From assembly GCA_910890315.1 (NCBI GenBank), contig CAJVGD010000046.1, forward strand, positions 1,116,001-1,180,000: 64,000 nt of DNA, written 5' to 3'. A program made the translations under genes and the position numbers. This DNA is from Serendipita indica DSM 11827 (taxonomy: Eukaryota > Basidiomycota > Agaricomycetes > Sebacinales > Serendipitaceae). Each line of letters begins with the position of its first letter. The first letter of the stretch is position 1. A model generated the notes under the pieces. It did not search any database. It worked only from the letters and a program-made list of their open reading frames with translations, and was not told where the DNA came from. Shown here piece after piece: positions 22,433 to 33,514 of this stretch.

Positions 22433-24163
22433 CTACTTTAGGAGAATCTTCAGCAAAACGACCACACCGACGACGCAGAGCGCCCGGCCAAGCGGATCAG
22501 ACATGATCCCAGACGTCTTCTTTTCGTCTGCAATCGCAACTTTGAGTGTCTCAAAGTCGTCTTCCGGCAGCGGCTTCTTTTCTATCGACGAGCTGGTCGT
22601 AGGGCTCACGGGTGCAGTACGCCCATTGGACGACATGGAACGCTGTCGTTGCTCGGCATACCACTGCCGCCCAGCCGCGCGATAGTCCACCGACGAGTCA
22701 TCTGGGAGTGCTACAGCGGCCTCGGGCTTGAACGCGTATTGCGGTACAGGTCTCTGGAGCGGTGGCATGTCGCATGCACCCGGAAGCGATTGATTTTTCC
22801 GAGAGGGAGAGTGCAAGAAGATGGCGTCCCCGTCACTCTCCGCGTCGCCATCTCTTCCTCCGGCGTCTGAATCGTCAAATGAGATGCCACGCGTAAATTT
22901 GACGTTGATGGACTGACGAAGGTGGGTATCGAAAGAGTCTGTAGAAGCATTGTCTACGGTGTGTAAGAAGGGACCGTCTTGCGCTCCCCAGCCCGGACGC
23001 ATGCCTCTGGTACGCAGACTGGGAGATGGCGGACGAAGGTTGTCGTTGTGGGAAATACTGTAGAGAGGGTGAGAGCCCCTTCTCGGTGTGATAGTCGGAG
23101 CGTCTGACGCTCTTTTCCATGCGGACCATGGATCCTCTTCCTTTTCTTCTCGTGCATTGATATTATCAGATCCCGAGCCAGACTCGCTGCTCGGGTTAGT
23201 TACGAATAGGTTAATCGGTGGCTTGACAAGGCTCTCGACACTGCTCGAGTCTGAGCCTGGGTGTCGGATTGTCGTGAGAGGATGCAAGGTTCGACGCCTC
23301 AAAGCTTGATCAAAGGAACCTTTTCGGCTGGGGGCAAGACCCCGCGATGGGTAGGGATTGTTTCCCGGGCGGACAGCGAGATAGGAGAAGCCCGTAGACG
23401 TTGATCGATCGGTGAAGCTGGCGGCGGTGGCACATTGAGATCGAGGTTCTCCTTTTCAGATGTGGGGCGATTGAATGCAGGAGCGCTCTTCTCGCTTGTA
23501 GTCGATTTGACAGTCGAACCTTCGGCAACAGACCCTCTCGACCCAGGCGTATGGTTCACGCTCGTCCATGGCGCATCGTTGGGAACGACTTTTGGTCTTC
23601 CAAAGACTTGAACAACGTCTCTCGTAATGGAGAGCGGCGCAGAGCAGGTCGGACAGCGGGGTGACCGGTCGAGGTGCTGGATGTTTCACCGGAAATTAGT
23701 AAGGAAAATAAATGGAGAAAAATCCTCACAAACCTTGTTGAGGTCCGACCAGCAAAACAGGTGACCACACCGAGTGACACAAGGGTCAGTCGCCGTCTTT
23801 CCACTAATGGTGAAACAAATTTAGCATCAGCAAATGCGACAACTAAGATGACCAGAATAATACTCACCAGAGGCGACAGTCCCAGTCTATGGCTTCTAGG
23901 AGCGCGTTTGTCTTTTCTTTGAGTCGGGAGAGCAGTCCAAAGCCGAGACCAACGCTCTCGCCGCTCCATACAACCTCTTCCTCGTCGAGACCGAGGTTAA
24001 GAGGCGCGTCTGCTTCAGCTGCAACGGCATACGACGGGAGCGGGAGGGCTGGCCATGATGACTGCTGCTGAGAAGTGTGAGGAGTGTATGCTGGTGTTGG
24101 ACCTCGTGGACTGAGAAAGTGAGAGGAGCGTGGAGACGTCGCAGACGAGGTCACTGCGGACAT
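22433..24163 (-). CDS. RNF5/RMA1-like RING E3 ligase, C-terminally membrane-anchored
   Basis: Exons 23868-24163, 23734-23803 and 22433-23676. A RING-HC domain spans the three exons: CRLCGKTATDPCVTRCGHLF, CWSDL and CPTCSAPLS, followed by the RNF5-type VVQVFGRPKVVP. ENLDLNVPP after the RING is also typical of RNF5/RNF185. The last residues (LGRALCVVGVVVLLKILLK) form a tail anchor. Such ligases sit in the ER membrane and act in protein quality control. The frame changes between LDLNVPP and the Ser-rich region that starts ASFTDRSTSTGF. One base missing in the CC run near 23435 would restore it, and the exon total then divides by three (536 aa). A weak 47-nt intron ending at 23328 is the alternative. 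Confidence 0.8.
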
Positions 24164-24392
24164 GAAAGTACAGCACTTGGTTTCTGCACTCGGGTCCTTT
24201 GAACAATCTGCAGTCGAATGTGATACTGGTGTTGATAACCAGAGACACAAGGGGGTGGTGGAGGACAAGATGCGTGCAAGTGTGGGGTTCAAGTTCAAGT
24301 GACGAATTGCCGCTCGCTTGTCAATCTCCGGCGAAACAAAGGGAGCCAAGAAGATCACAACTGGATTAACTTTATATTTCTACAAACCATCA

Positions 24393-25226
24393 TTACACCC
24401 TCCATGAAACACTGGTTTTCTCCATGGATGGCCAGGCCCGTCGCGGCGCTCGACATAGAGCACAAACCGCCAGTTCCCTATGACCGCAGTGGGTACAATG
24501 GCCTGCATCGAAGCGAACCATATAGTAGAAATGAAAGATGCCCATCCTTTGCACATCTTCAAAGGTCGGATATTGCGCAGTCCGGTCACGACGTGCGGCT
24601 GAGAAGGCATGGAGCGCCATCTCCGACCGATCTAACCGTCGAGCGAGCTCCATGACAGAGATAGCCCTTGGCATATTCTTGGTCTCCTTTCGAATACGCA
24701 ATTCGACCATCTCCAGCAGTGAAGTCATGCCATACTTATGCGCAATCGGCCAAAGACGGAGTGCTTCATCCCAAGAAGGAGAATAGGCCATGAAGTGGTT
24801 CCTATTCCATCAAGTGAATATAAATAGTGGGAAGTCAGTTGGAAAACGCCTCACTCTCGATAGAAACAGCCCAAGAGAACCTCCCAACCGCGTACATCGT
24901 CCCCTTGAAGTTTCAGAGGCATCATTTCTGTTCCTTGGTCCTGATCAGACTTTGGAATGTCGATTAATCCAGCGAGAACACTCGAATACTGCGCTAGGAA
25001 ATGCAGATGGACTTTGAAGATGGCGTTTTGCACCTTGGCGACGTTATATGGCTTATCTTTCACGGTTTATGCAATACCTGAATCACAATATCCCCGCTGG
25101 ATATGTAAAATTGGTGGTGGCGGCGGGCTTCGCCCTTGGTATAGTCGTGCTCCTCGCTGGTTGATACCACTGGTTCCGCTAAGAAACGTGAGCAGGCGAG
25201 TAATGAACGCAGTAGTCTTTACTCAT
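24393..25226 (-). CDS. BTB/POZ protein, tandem copy A
   Basis: Four coding exons (25223-25226, 25078-25178, 24855-25033, 24393-24801) give 230 residues. The first coding exon is just ATGA. The protein begins MTEPVVSTSEEHDYTKGEAR, then the BTB core (GDIVIQVQNAIFKVHLHFLA, QYSSVLAGLIDIP, GDDVRGWEVLL), the helical block (LWPIAHKYGMTSLLEMVE, ELARRLDRSEMALHAF) and a tail with CTHCGHRELAVCALC, a possible zinc site. Copy B at 25853-26687 has the same four-exon structure and intron phases, so the two arose by tandem duplication. Likely an interaction adaptor, possibly for CUL3; no partner known. Confidence 0.85.
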
Positions 25227-25406
25227 GAATTTGTCCTGTTTTTGGGTGTGCACGAGAAGGAGTCGGATCCAAGTCCTTTGGCTTGTCCAATGAGGCGCAA
25301 TGACCCTAGCCGTCTATAGTATGGCGAGGGCGGGTTCTGCTTCTGGTATTTGTTGTTACAGAGATTCTATTGAACGCTTGTACTGGTGGCGGCTCGACCG
25401 AGCTGA

Positions 25407-25645
25407 TTGTGCCAGGCTCCACTGCCCCCCAATGGAGAGGTTATCTATAATTCTTATCGAGCTCTGAACCAACCAAGACACGTTACTATAACAATAGTCC
25501 TCACCATCATGATCAGATAGACTCGCAGTAGTCCCATTTCAGCCCAATGGGTGCTGAGCCCGAATGGATTTCATGTGCCGCCTACCGAAGTTCAGATCCC
25601 ACCGGTTCCCGCTCGACATGACCTCCCGGAGGCCTCAATGCGACA
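25407..25645 (+). repeat. Diverged duplicated segment, copy 1
   Basis: Shares two blocks with 27930-28092: GTGCCAGGCTCCACTG at the left, and an approximately 88-bp block from about 25557 ending GCCTCAATGCGA, roughly three quarters identical by eye. In one frame the block reads SPNGFHVPPTEVQIPPVPAR then HDLPEASMRQRI and a stop. It lies upstream of BTB copy A. The differences mix silent and replacement changes, so it may be a relict of coding sequence. Confidence 0.7.
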
Positions 25646-25852
25646 AAGGATTTGAGCCGCTCCCGGCTCGGAGTCTTTCAAACCATAGTGTACGTGACAC
25701 CAAATCATGCACGATAGTGCATTCTATTGATTCATGATATCCACATTGACAATAGCCTCAAGTTCAAGCGAAAAAGTCTACTTCTTCTTCAATCCCCCGC
25801 AAAGCAGAAGGAGCCCAATATTCGTTACGCTAGTGTTCCATGAGAAGCATCC

Positions 25853-26687
25853 TCATTCCATCCATAGGTCACCTGCTTGATCCAGAGGTGGCCAAGTGCG
25901 CTGCGGTCCATGACAATTACTACTACACCTGGTAGTTAGAAAGTGGCCGCAGCGAATACATCGACCAGTTTGGCTATGAACTAATGCATAAAATGGGAAA
26001 AATCCCATCCTTTTGGCATCTTGGAATGTCGGATATTGCGAATTTCGATCACGAACCACAGCCGCCACGGCCTGTTTTGCCGCCTCCACCCGTGCTAACC
26101 GTCGAGCGAGCTCCGTAACGCGAACAACTTGCTGCATAGTCTTTGTTTTCTCTTGAATATGCTGTTCGACTACTTCCAGGAGTGAGGCCATCTGATACTT
26201 CTCCGCCATTGGCCAAAGGTTCATAGCTTCCTCCCAAGAAGGGGAGTAGGCTTTAAAGTGATCCCTATTCCATCAGGAGGGTAAGAATAGGGGGAACTGG
26301 TCGGGAATGCCTTACTCTGGATAGAAATAACTTAAGAGGGCTTCCCAACCATGTACATCATCTCCATGAATCAGCAGTGGCCTCGATTCCGTTCCTTCGT
26401 CCTGCTCAGACCTTGGAACCTCGATCAATTCAGCCAGTATATTCGAATACTTGGTGAGGAAACGCAGATGGACCTTGAGGATGGCGCTTTGTACCTTGAC
26501 GAGGTCACACACCCCATCTCTTATGACTCGTGACATACTTGAATTACAATATCTCCCGTTCGCTCATAAAACCGGTGGTGGTGACGGGCCTCGCCCTTGG
26601 TATAGTCGTATTCCTCACGGGCTGACAGTTCTGTTTCGCCTGAGAGACCTAAGTAAGCGACAAAGAGGTATATCCGGATTTACTCAT
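25853..26687 (-). CDS. BTB/POZ protein, tandem copy B
   Basis: Four coding exons (26684-26687, 26539-26639, 26316-26494, 25853-26264) give 231 residues. As in copy A, the first coding exon holds only ATGA. The protein begins MSETELSAREEYDYTKGEAR and runs through GDIVIQVQSAILKVHLRFL, KYSNILAELIEVP, GDDVHGWEALLSYFYPE and LWPMAEKYQMASLLEVVE to a tail with CIRCG and CSSNC. All introns match copy A in phase and near-match in position, and similarity to copy A continues into the upstream DNA (GTCGGATCCAAGT in both). The pair is intact and both are probably expressed. Confidence 0.85.
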
Positions 26688-27037
26688 GATCTGGTCTCGC
26701 TTTTGCGCGTGTGCGAGGGAGAGGTCGGATCCAAGTTCTTCGACATCGGTCATTCATTAGTGCTTTTCAGGGATGTTCCGGCCAGATTCTTACCTGTGCC
26801 TTCAGTAGACGGGTCGGAGTACACGTGGAGAGGGCGAGGTTCCATACTGCTTCCGACTTGTTATTGAAATTTGCAATGCTTGTACTGGCGAAGGCCCTTT
26901 GCGATCTCAAAGAACTAGTGGGCGACGCGACTACCATAATTCCCGTAGGCCAGTCGTCCCATTGGGGCAGTAGAGCCTGACACCTTTCAAAACCTGACCT
27001 GTCGCCATTACAAGCATCATACATCCCAACGATAACA
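26688..27037. other. Divergent promoter between BTB copies B and C
   Basis: 350 bp between the BTB gene on the minus strand and the BTB gene on the plus strand. It includes sequence similar to that upstream of copy A (GCTTGTACTGG). No gene seen. Confidence 0.5.
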
Positions 27038-27741
27038 ATGTCAGAAGCAGTATCCCAGAGTCTTGATTACTCGCAAGGAGAACCACGCCCTCACCATACG
27101 TACTATATTCCGTCTGGTGACCTAGAGTTCCAAGTCAGTGAACACCTGTATAGGTAGCTCGTGCTCACATCCATAGGCCAATAATGCCATCTTCAAAGTT
27201 CATAGCTACTTCCTCGCCAACCATTCCAGTGTATTCAAGGACATGTTTGCCCTTCCCGGAGAGAATCGCAAGTCGAGCGGACCGATCACGCTACACGATG
27301 ACTACAGAGCCTGGGAACAACTCCTTCAAGTATTCTATCCCTTGTGGGTCCCTACATACTTGAGTGATTCCACTGATCTGAGTTAATTCTAGAGTTCCTG
27401 GGGCCGCTATTGACCCAAAAGGGGATAACTGCGACCGCTTCGTAACACTTACGCATAAATACGGGATGAACGAGATAGAATCAGCTTTGATCCAGCGTCT
27501 TATCACCAAGGGCACGTTCGAATCCTTACTTGACGCTATCGTCGCTGCGCGAATCACAGAGTCAAGTACTACTTCTTATGAGAATCTGGTGACACGCATT
27601 CTTCAGTTTAGAAGAACGCCGAGTCCGGAGCAGCTTGCACGTATGCACCCTGCGGACATCCATACGTTGATAGCTCGGCTCTTTTTGTTCGTTCCTTCTG
27701 GGGCGACATTTGAGAAATCGAAAGCGTCCCGGGGGATTTGA
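27038..27741 (+). CDS. BTB/POZ protein, diverged third copy
   Basis: Exons 27038-27133, 27177-27343 and 27393-27741 encode 203 residues starting MSEAVSQSLDYSQGEPRPHH. The BTB core reads SGDLEFQANNAIFKVHSYFL, NHSSVFKDMFALP and DDYRAWEQLLQVFYP. The helical block LTHKYGMNEIESALIQRLI follows. It resembles copies A and B but lacks their cysteine tail, ending in a hydrophobic stretch (IHTLIARLFLFVPSGATF). The intron after GDLEFQ falls at the same place as the intron after GDIVIQ in A and B, which supports common origin. Confidence 0.82.
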
Positions 27742-27929
27742 TTGTAGAAATTATGATAATGGTACTCAACATGTGACGATTCTACTTTTGAGCCTGTAAG
27801 CTCCAGTTTGCTAAGATGATCAGGGATTAGATACAAAGCGCGAATCTGGGTAGGACAATTGACTTTTCAGATGAGAATGAGCGAGACGGGGGTTATGCGA
27901 AAGTGCGATAAACTTAGCGGGGTCTGAAG

Positions 27930-28092
27930 GGTGCCAGGCTCCACTGTCCTCCAACGTGACAGGAGTTTACCTCTGGTTCTCAAACTCTGAATCAACTATA
28001 ACGTCGAGCCCAAATAGACGCCATGTGGCGCCTACTGAAATTCATATTCTACCGGTTCCCGCTTGGCGTGATCTCCCGGAAGCCTCAATGCG
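27930..28092 (+). repeat. Diverged duplicated segment, copy 2
   Basis: Partner of 25407-25645. It starts GTGCCAGGCTCCACTG and contains the block ending GCCTCAATGCGA, whose ATG at 28088 is the proposed start of the carrier gene. In one frame it reads SPNRRHVAPTEIHILPVPAW then RDLPEASMR, close to copy 1. Confidence 0.7.
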
Positions 28093-29440
28093 AGTGGCAG
28101 TCCTTTCGTACTCCCGACCACAACCTCGTAAGAATAAGTAGGACTGTTAACTTATCGGACTGGGCTTATATCACTTACTGAATCTCATTCGACAGTGACG
28201 AGCACTCTTCCACCCCGCATTCAAGCATCTAGCGGTGCTGCTGGGGCGGTCGTTGCCAACGCAATCACGTATCCCCTCGATCTCATTACTACCCGCGTAC
28301 AGCTATCTCGGCGTACTAGTAGTTATCCTGGAGGTAAGTGTTTACCAACCGATGAGTTCATAAAGGAACCCTCGTAGATGTCTCAACAACCAAACGCATC
28401 ATTGATAAGGCTCTCAAGAAAGATGGGATCACCGGTTTCTTCTCAGGTCTTGAGAGCGACTCGCTCTCGACGATGATGTCAAGGTGCGTGAATACCCGGT
28501 TTCGGTTATGCATCAAGTGACGATAAACAGCTTCCTCTACTTTTATCTATACTCATTTCTACGCACACGAATGCTTCAACGAAAGAATAATGGAAATTCG
28601 ACTGGATCCAAGCCAAGTATGATGCTCTCCGTCCCAGAAGAGCTGCTTATTGGGTATATATCCGGTGTCACAAGCAAGAGTATTACGACGCCGCTTAGCG
28701 TAATCACCGTACGCCTTCAAAGTGAAGGCCATGATGACGAAGAGACTCCGGGCTCAGTAGAGAAAGGGACTGAGCTTGGTCATAACAGAATCATACGCGT
28801 GGTGGACAGGATATACTCAGAGTCTGGACTCTCGGGTTTCTGGAAAGGTGGGTGACGTCTGGTTTGTGCAGGGACGCGTTGATCTATGTGCCAGGAATGT
28901 CGACAACTATCGTATTATCCACCAATCCCGCGTTCACAATGTTGTTCTTGCAGCTCTTTCAAAGGTTGTTTCTGAAAGGAAAGGATCGCGAGCGTCCGAC
29001 AGGAGCACAAGGATTCATCGGTGGCGCGGTCTCAAACTTTCTCGGTGGGCACATCTCTGACAGCGTGACCTCTGCTGATACCTCTCGCAGCCGTCCTCCT
29101 CCTGTATCCCCTGATCCTCGCCAAGACCCGACTTCAATCAGACTCGAAACCAGGGGAGGCGAAGAAACCCAACCTCCTGTCTGTTCTGGGTGATATCCTA
29201 TCCGCCCATGGAGTGGCCGGTCTCTATCAAGGGTTGTCAGTTCAGCTGTCAAAGGTATTTGCTTAACACCACACACATCGCGCTTGGACCTCATCTCGTT
29301 CTAGGCAGTCCTGAACCAGGGTGTGACGCTCATGATCAAGCAGCGGTAAGCTTACAACCTAGACTCGGGGCTGTTCCTCATGGATCTGCAGGATTGAGGC
29401 CGGCATCGTGCGAATGTACCGTCAAAGCGCATCGGCGTGA
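28088..29440 (+). CDS. Peroxisomal-type mitochondrial carrier family protein (PMP47/ANT1-like)
   Basis: Eight exons (28088-28127, 28196-28333, 28378-28483, 28531-28847, 28895-29044, 29091-29254, 29305-29345, 29392-29440) join in phase to 334 residues. Three carrier repeats are visible: YPLDLITTRVQ, TPLSVITVRLQ and YPLILAKTRLQ. The second and third lack the canonical Asp, as in PMP47/Ant1-type peroxisomal adenine-nucleotide carriers. SGFWKGM then STNPAFTMLFLQLFQRLF and GLYQGLSVQLSKAVLNQGVT also fit that subfamily. It would import ATP into peroxisomes for fatty-acid activation; this is inferred from subfamily likeness. The start exon lies in a duplicated segment, so an alternative upstream start should be kept in mind. 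Confidence 0.82.
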
Positions 29441-29659
29441 GCTCGCGTGCTCCTTGTGTGCCGCCCCGGCTCGGTCTCACCTCGGTTGCGGAATAGACTT
29501 GTCTTCTAGTCGTGGAGTGACGAAATGCATTTGTGCTGGCGATTGCAAATCGTTATTACCCTCTTTGGACCTGTCCACGCCTAAGCGATGTCAGCAGATG
29601 CTAAAGGACTGCAAATTATCCTGCTATGATTATTCCCTTTCTCTTCCTCCCCCTTCTAC

Positions 29660-31780
29660 ATGCTCGAATCCGTCCGGCATGCCCTCCGTATGTTCCGCTA
29701 CTCGCGGTTCCTCCTCAAATCCGTCTTTAACACCTTTATACGGCCTCCACTACTCGTATTTCTAATCTCTAGGACACAAATATTGGCACTTCCATCTAAT
29801 TATGCTCTCTCCGGCCTTGTCTACGTGCTCTCGATCCCGTTCTCGGAAATCGTCTTGACCGTATTATCGTCGAGGAGGAAGAGTAGAGACCGCAAGAGAC
29901 TCGGAGCACTCCCAGTGCCAAAAGTCAGAGGCAGGCGTCTGGGAAACATTGACGTCCTCAGCGCCTTGATTGCTGCAGAGAACTCGGAGTACCCCGGAGA
30001 TATTTTCCTGCAATGGGCGAAGGAATATGGACCGACATTCGACATGAACATTCTCTGGGCTTCTCAGATTGTGACTGGTGAGAACCGTTGGTCGCTTGGC
30101 ACATGGTTACTTATTGCATCCGCCAGTCGACCCAGAGAATGTGCGCTACGTGCTCTCCACGGCCTTCACTTCATTTGAGAAAAGTGAAAAGCTTCGTGAC
30201 ATGTTCGAGAGCTTCTGGGGCAACGGCATCTTCACAACGGACGGCGAAACTTGGAAACGGCATCGCGCGAATGCCCGGCCCTTCTTTGCTCAGGAGCGTC
30301 TCGCAGACTTTACGCCTTTCGAAAAGCATATGAATAAGATGTTGGATATTCTGGATAAGCTCACAACGGACGGCGAGCCGTGTGACATTCAGGTACGTTC
30401 AATCTCTTAAAGCGCATGGCATGGAACTATACCTTATTAGGGTCTATTCGCAAGGTATACACTCGACACGGCAACAGAGTTTCTGTTTGGCGTTTCGACA
30501 GAGTGCCTGGACGGTTTTCTTGAACACGATCCAGATGCGCCTTATGAGCGCTTTATGGGTGCATTCAACGAACTCGCCGCCCTCGGAGCCACGAGGATCA
30601 GAATGTGCGTCTCCAATCTATGAATATCTCGGACTAATGATCTGAACCAGTGGCTCAACTTGGCCATTATTCGAGCTCAGTGGCGATAAAGCGGTCAAAC
30701 CAACTCGGATTATCGATGCCTTTGTCGAGCCAATTATCCGCAACGCGCTGAGACAAGTAAGGGATAGCGATGCAATGGACTCTAACTTTCTCGAACACCT
30801 TGCAAGAGTCACCAAAGGTAGTTCCTATCCCGAATTCGGTCTCTTGCTGAAGCCTGGCTGTAGACAGCAAAATGGTTCGAGACGAGTCTCTCAATATCCT
30901 ATTTGCTGCTCGGGACACAACTTCGTCCCTCTTGACATCTGTTGCATATCTTCTCATGGAGAATCCGGACGTCGAGAAGAAGATGCGCCAGGAAGTATTA
31001 GACATATGCGGACCTGATCGTACCCCAAGTATTGCGGATATTAGGAAGATGAAGTATAGTACGTGGCTCCAACCTCAGCAGATACAAACTAATTCGGCCA
31101 GTCGAGGCAGTACTAGACGAGACCTTGCGTCTCTTCCCGCCTGTTCCGTACAACATCAGACGCAGTAGGTATACTCGAACCATAAACGAAACACCCGCTG
31201 ATTTTTGACTAGGTATCGACTCCTCTGCACTTCCTTCACCAATGTCCAAACTTGGACAACCGCTGTACATGCCGCCGCGCAGCTCCATCACATATGCTCC
31301 TATTCTCATTCACCGCGATCCTGCGTTTTGGGGAGAAGACGCCCACGAGTTTAGACCAGAGAGATGGCAGAGAGGTTCTGCCCCTATGTCGCATGCAAAC
31401 GCATGCATGCCATTCAATATGGGACCAAGAATCGTGCGTGTTTCTCCACTCTCCATTGGCTGGTAACACTGAGAAATTACCTTAGTGCCTTGGTCAACAA
31501 CTAGCATATATCCAAGCCACCTACGTATGGGCGCGACTTTTACAGCGCCATGCTCGATTTGAGAGGGCCAAAGATGCACAACCCCCTGAATCGCTTCCTC
31601 CAACCAAAGAATGGATCTCACAAGGACGCACAGGGAGACATACTTTCGAGACGATCTGGCCACATGCAACCGTCGTTCTTAGCGTCAAGGTACGTACTCT
31701 CATGTTCACGAAATCCAACTCAACATCTCCAGGGAGGACTCTGGGTGCGTTCTGTTCCGTTTTTGTTCCACGAACACTAG
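29660..31780 (+). CDS. Cytochrome P450, CYP63-like
   Basis: Nine exons (29660-30077, 30127-30392, 30441-30604, 30651-30817, 30864-31058, 31102-31164, 31213-31433, 31486-31689, 31733-31780) give 581 residues. Two hydrophobic N-terminal segments would anchor it in the ER. P450 signatures: RYTLDTATEFLFG, the I-helix AARDTTSSLLT, the ExxR motif in DETLRLFPPVPYNIRRS, HEFRPERW and the haem-binding FNMGPRI-CLGQQ. The haem Cys is the first codon of exon 8. The pattern resembles basidiomycete CYP63-type oxygenases linked to hydrocarbon and xenobiotic oxidation; substrate cannot be predicted. All motifs intact. Confidence 0.92.
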
Positions 31781-31854
31781 GCTTCCTTTGTAAGTTGATA
31801 TGACCATGACCATATAATTAGGATGCGAATACAATGTACGCCTATAATATAGCT

Positions 31855-32853
31855 CTACTCCATCTCGAAAAATGCATCCTCCTCCACACCCGATGTAACG
31901 GCTTTCTTCGAGTGCTCTGAAGCCGATGTCTTTTCTAGCTTTTGTTTCTCTTGATGGAGGGACGTAGAAGTTTGTCGTTCAGCCAAATGCTTCTCAGGTT
32001 CGGCTTCAAGTTCTCCAGCAATCATGGCCGTTCGTATCGTATTGCGAATCTCCGCTCGCTTTTGCGTCGTCTCCTCACTTCCCGCATGGGTCTCTGCCTC
32101 GGAGTCTTCGTCTTGATTGCGCGCTTCACCGCGTACTTCAGGTGGAAATAGGGAGATGTACTTCTCCAGCTTGGGATAATGCTGCGCAAACCAATGTCAG
32201 GACTCGCCTGTCGGGATGTGGGCGATACGAACCAAGATATAGTTCAAGTCGACTCTTCGTTCAAATAGCTCCGCCTCGAGTGTCTTTCGATGTTTCTTCT
32301 TGAGCTTCTCACCCTCTGCATTGACGCCACTATCCAGAGTCCGTTGGGTCTGATGAATCTTGCGAAGGACCTTTTGGCGCTCTGTATATTGTAAGTAGTC
32401 GAACAAGGCTCAATCTATGAAAAGAAGTACCAAAGAATTTGACCTAACAGGACGATGAGCACCTATACGAGAAAGGCATCGTACATACTTTGTGATACCG
32501 CGTAGCCATCGTACGCTCAAGTTTTGCCCGCTCCGCACGTGCTAAATCGCTCTCCAGCGACTTGAGTCTCCGCTCAGTTGTCACACGCACATCAGGCGTC
32601 AAATTATCCTATATCAAAGCGCAAACAGAACCAAAAGTCAGTTCGTTTGCATTCTCATTGAATAGAATACGCCTCTTACTTTTGCTAAAAGCCGCTTTGT
32701 CTGTCGAAGTGCCGCCTTTAGTTTCTGCACGCCCGGGACACTGTCTGCGCTCGACTGTTTATACTGTTTACTATGATGCCGAGTGGAGGAATCCTTTCTA
32801 GAACTTGAATCCCCCGATTTTCGTCGGTCTTTGGAGCTTTTGAACGAGCCCAT
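31855..32853 (-). CDS. EFG1: rRNA-processing protein EFG1
   Basis: Five exons (32680-32853, 32489-32608, 32431-32443, 32233-32381, 31855-32181) encode 260 residues. A basic Ser-rich start is followed by VQKLKAALRQTKRLLAK, LTPDVRVTTERRLKSLESDL, MATRYHKVKFFERQKVLRKI and RRVDLNYILHYPKLEKYISL, the conserved helical core of nucleolar EFG1. In yeast Efg1 is needed for early 18S rRNA maturation. Exon 3 is only 13 nt (encoding VKFF plus one base), and removing it would break both frame and the conserved core. The C-terminus is acidic and disordered. Confidence 0.92.
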
Positions 32854-33514
32854 TGCAAGTCAGTCAAATGCGGCGAGGCTCAACTCAAGAGGTTCATACT
32901 ACCACCATTAAGAAACAGGTGAATCAAATCAATTTGTTGAAAACTATCTGACCACAATACACCATTGGTGAAAAAAAGGATAGGCAGGAGAAGGAAAAAG
33001 AAACCGAGAACCGAAGCCACTGAACTTATGGAATAAGTAACTTGCCCGTGGATCAACGATGAGTTGATTTAGGAGAAGCGCATCGCACTACAGAGCGAGG
33101 GAGCCGGGAGGGGATTCATCGAGGCCTTTGAGAGAACATGGAAAAATATCGAAAGGAAGATCTGGATTGGGATGAACAGGACATATTCATCGAGCCGTAG
33201 CGTCCGTCAATGGTATGATGAGATTGAAGTACGCGAGCTGGACGAAACAAGACAGATCGCCATAGCAGGTCGATATTTTCCGAATACGACAGGCCAACCG
33301 AGACGTTACAGTTGTACAGCACGTAAGAATAAATCATTCGGGACATGATTTGGTTGAGGGGGTTTCGACGTCGACTCTGGATCGAGGTTCTTGATCCGTG
33401 TAGCGGAACGTCGCGAGAGCAGGCGGGGAAAGGTAGAAATATGAAACAGTGTGAAATAATAAGTCCGGATTTTGTTGGTGATCTATATTGACGGCCGACC
33501 GACGAGCGCGTCGC
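32854..33514. other. Intergenic between EFG1 and the CCCH gene
   Basis: EFG1 promoter plus 3' flank of the CCCH gene. A stretch at 33334-33500 is open in one minus-strand frame, but I could not join it to the CCCH gene with good splice sites. Confidence 0.5.

Noticed and set aside
28848-28894. Apparent frame continuation between carrier exons 4 and 5
   Set aside because: Reading through inserts non-family residues; a 47-nt GT-AG intron gives WKGMSTT, as expected for the family.
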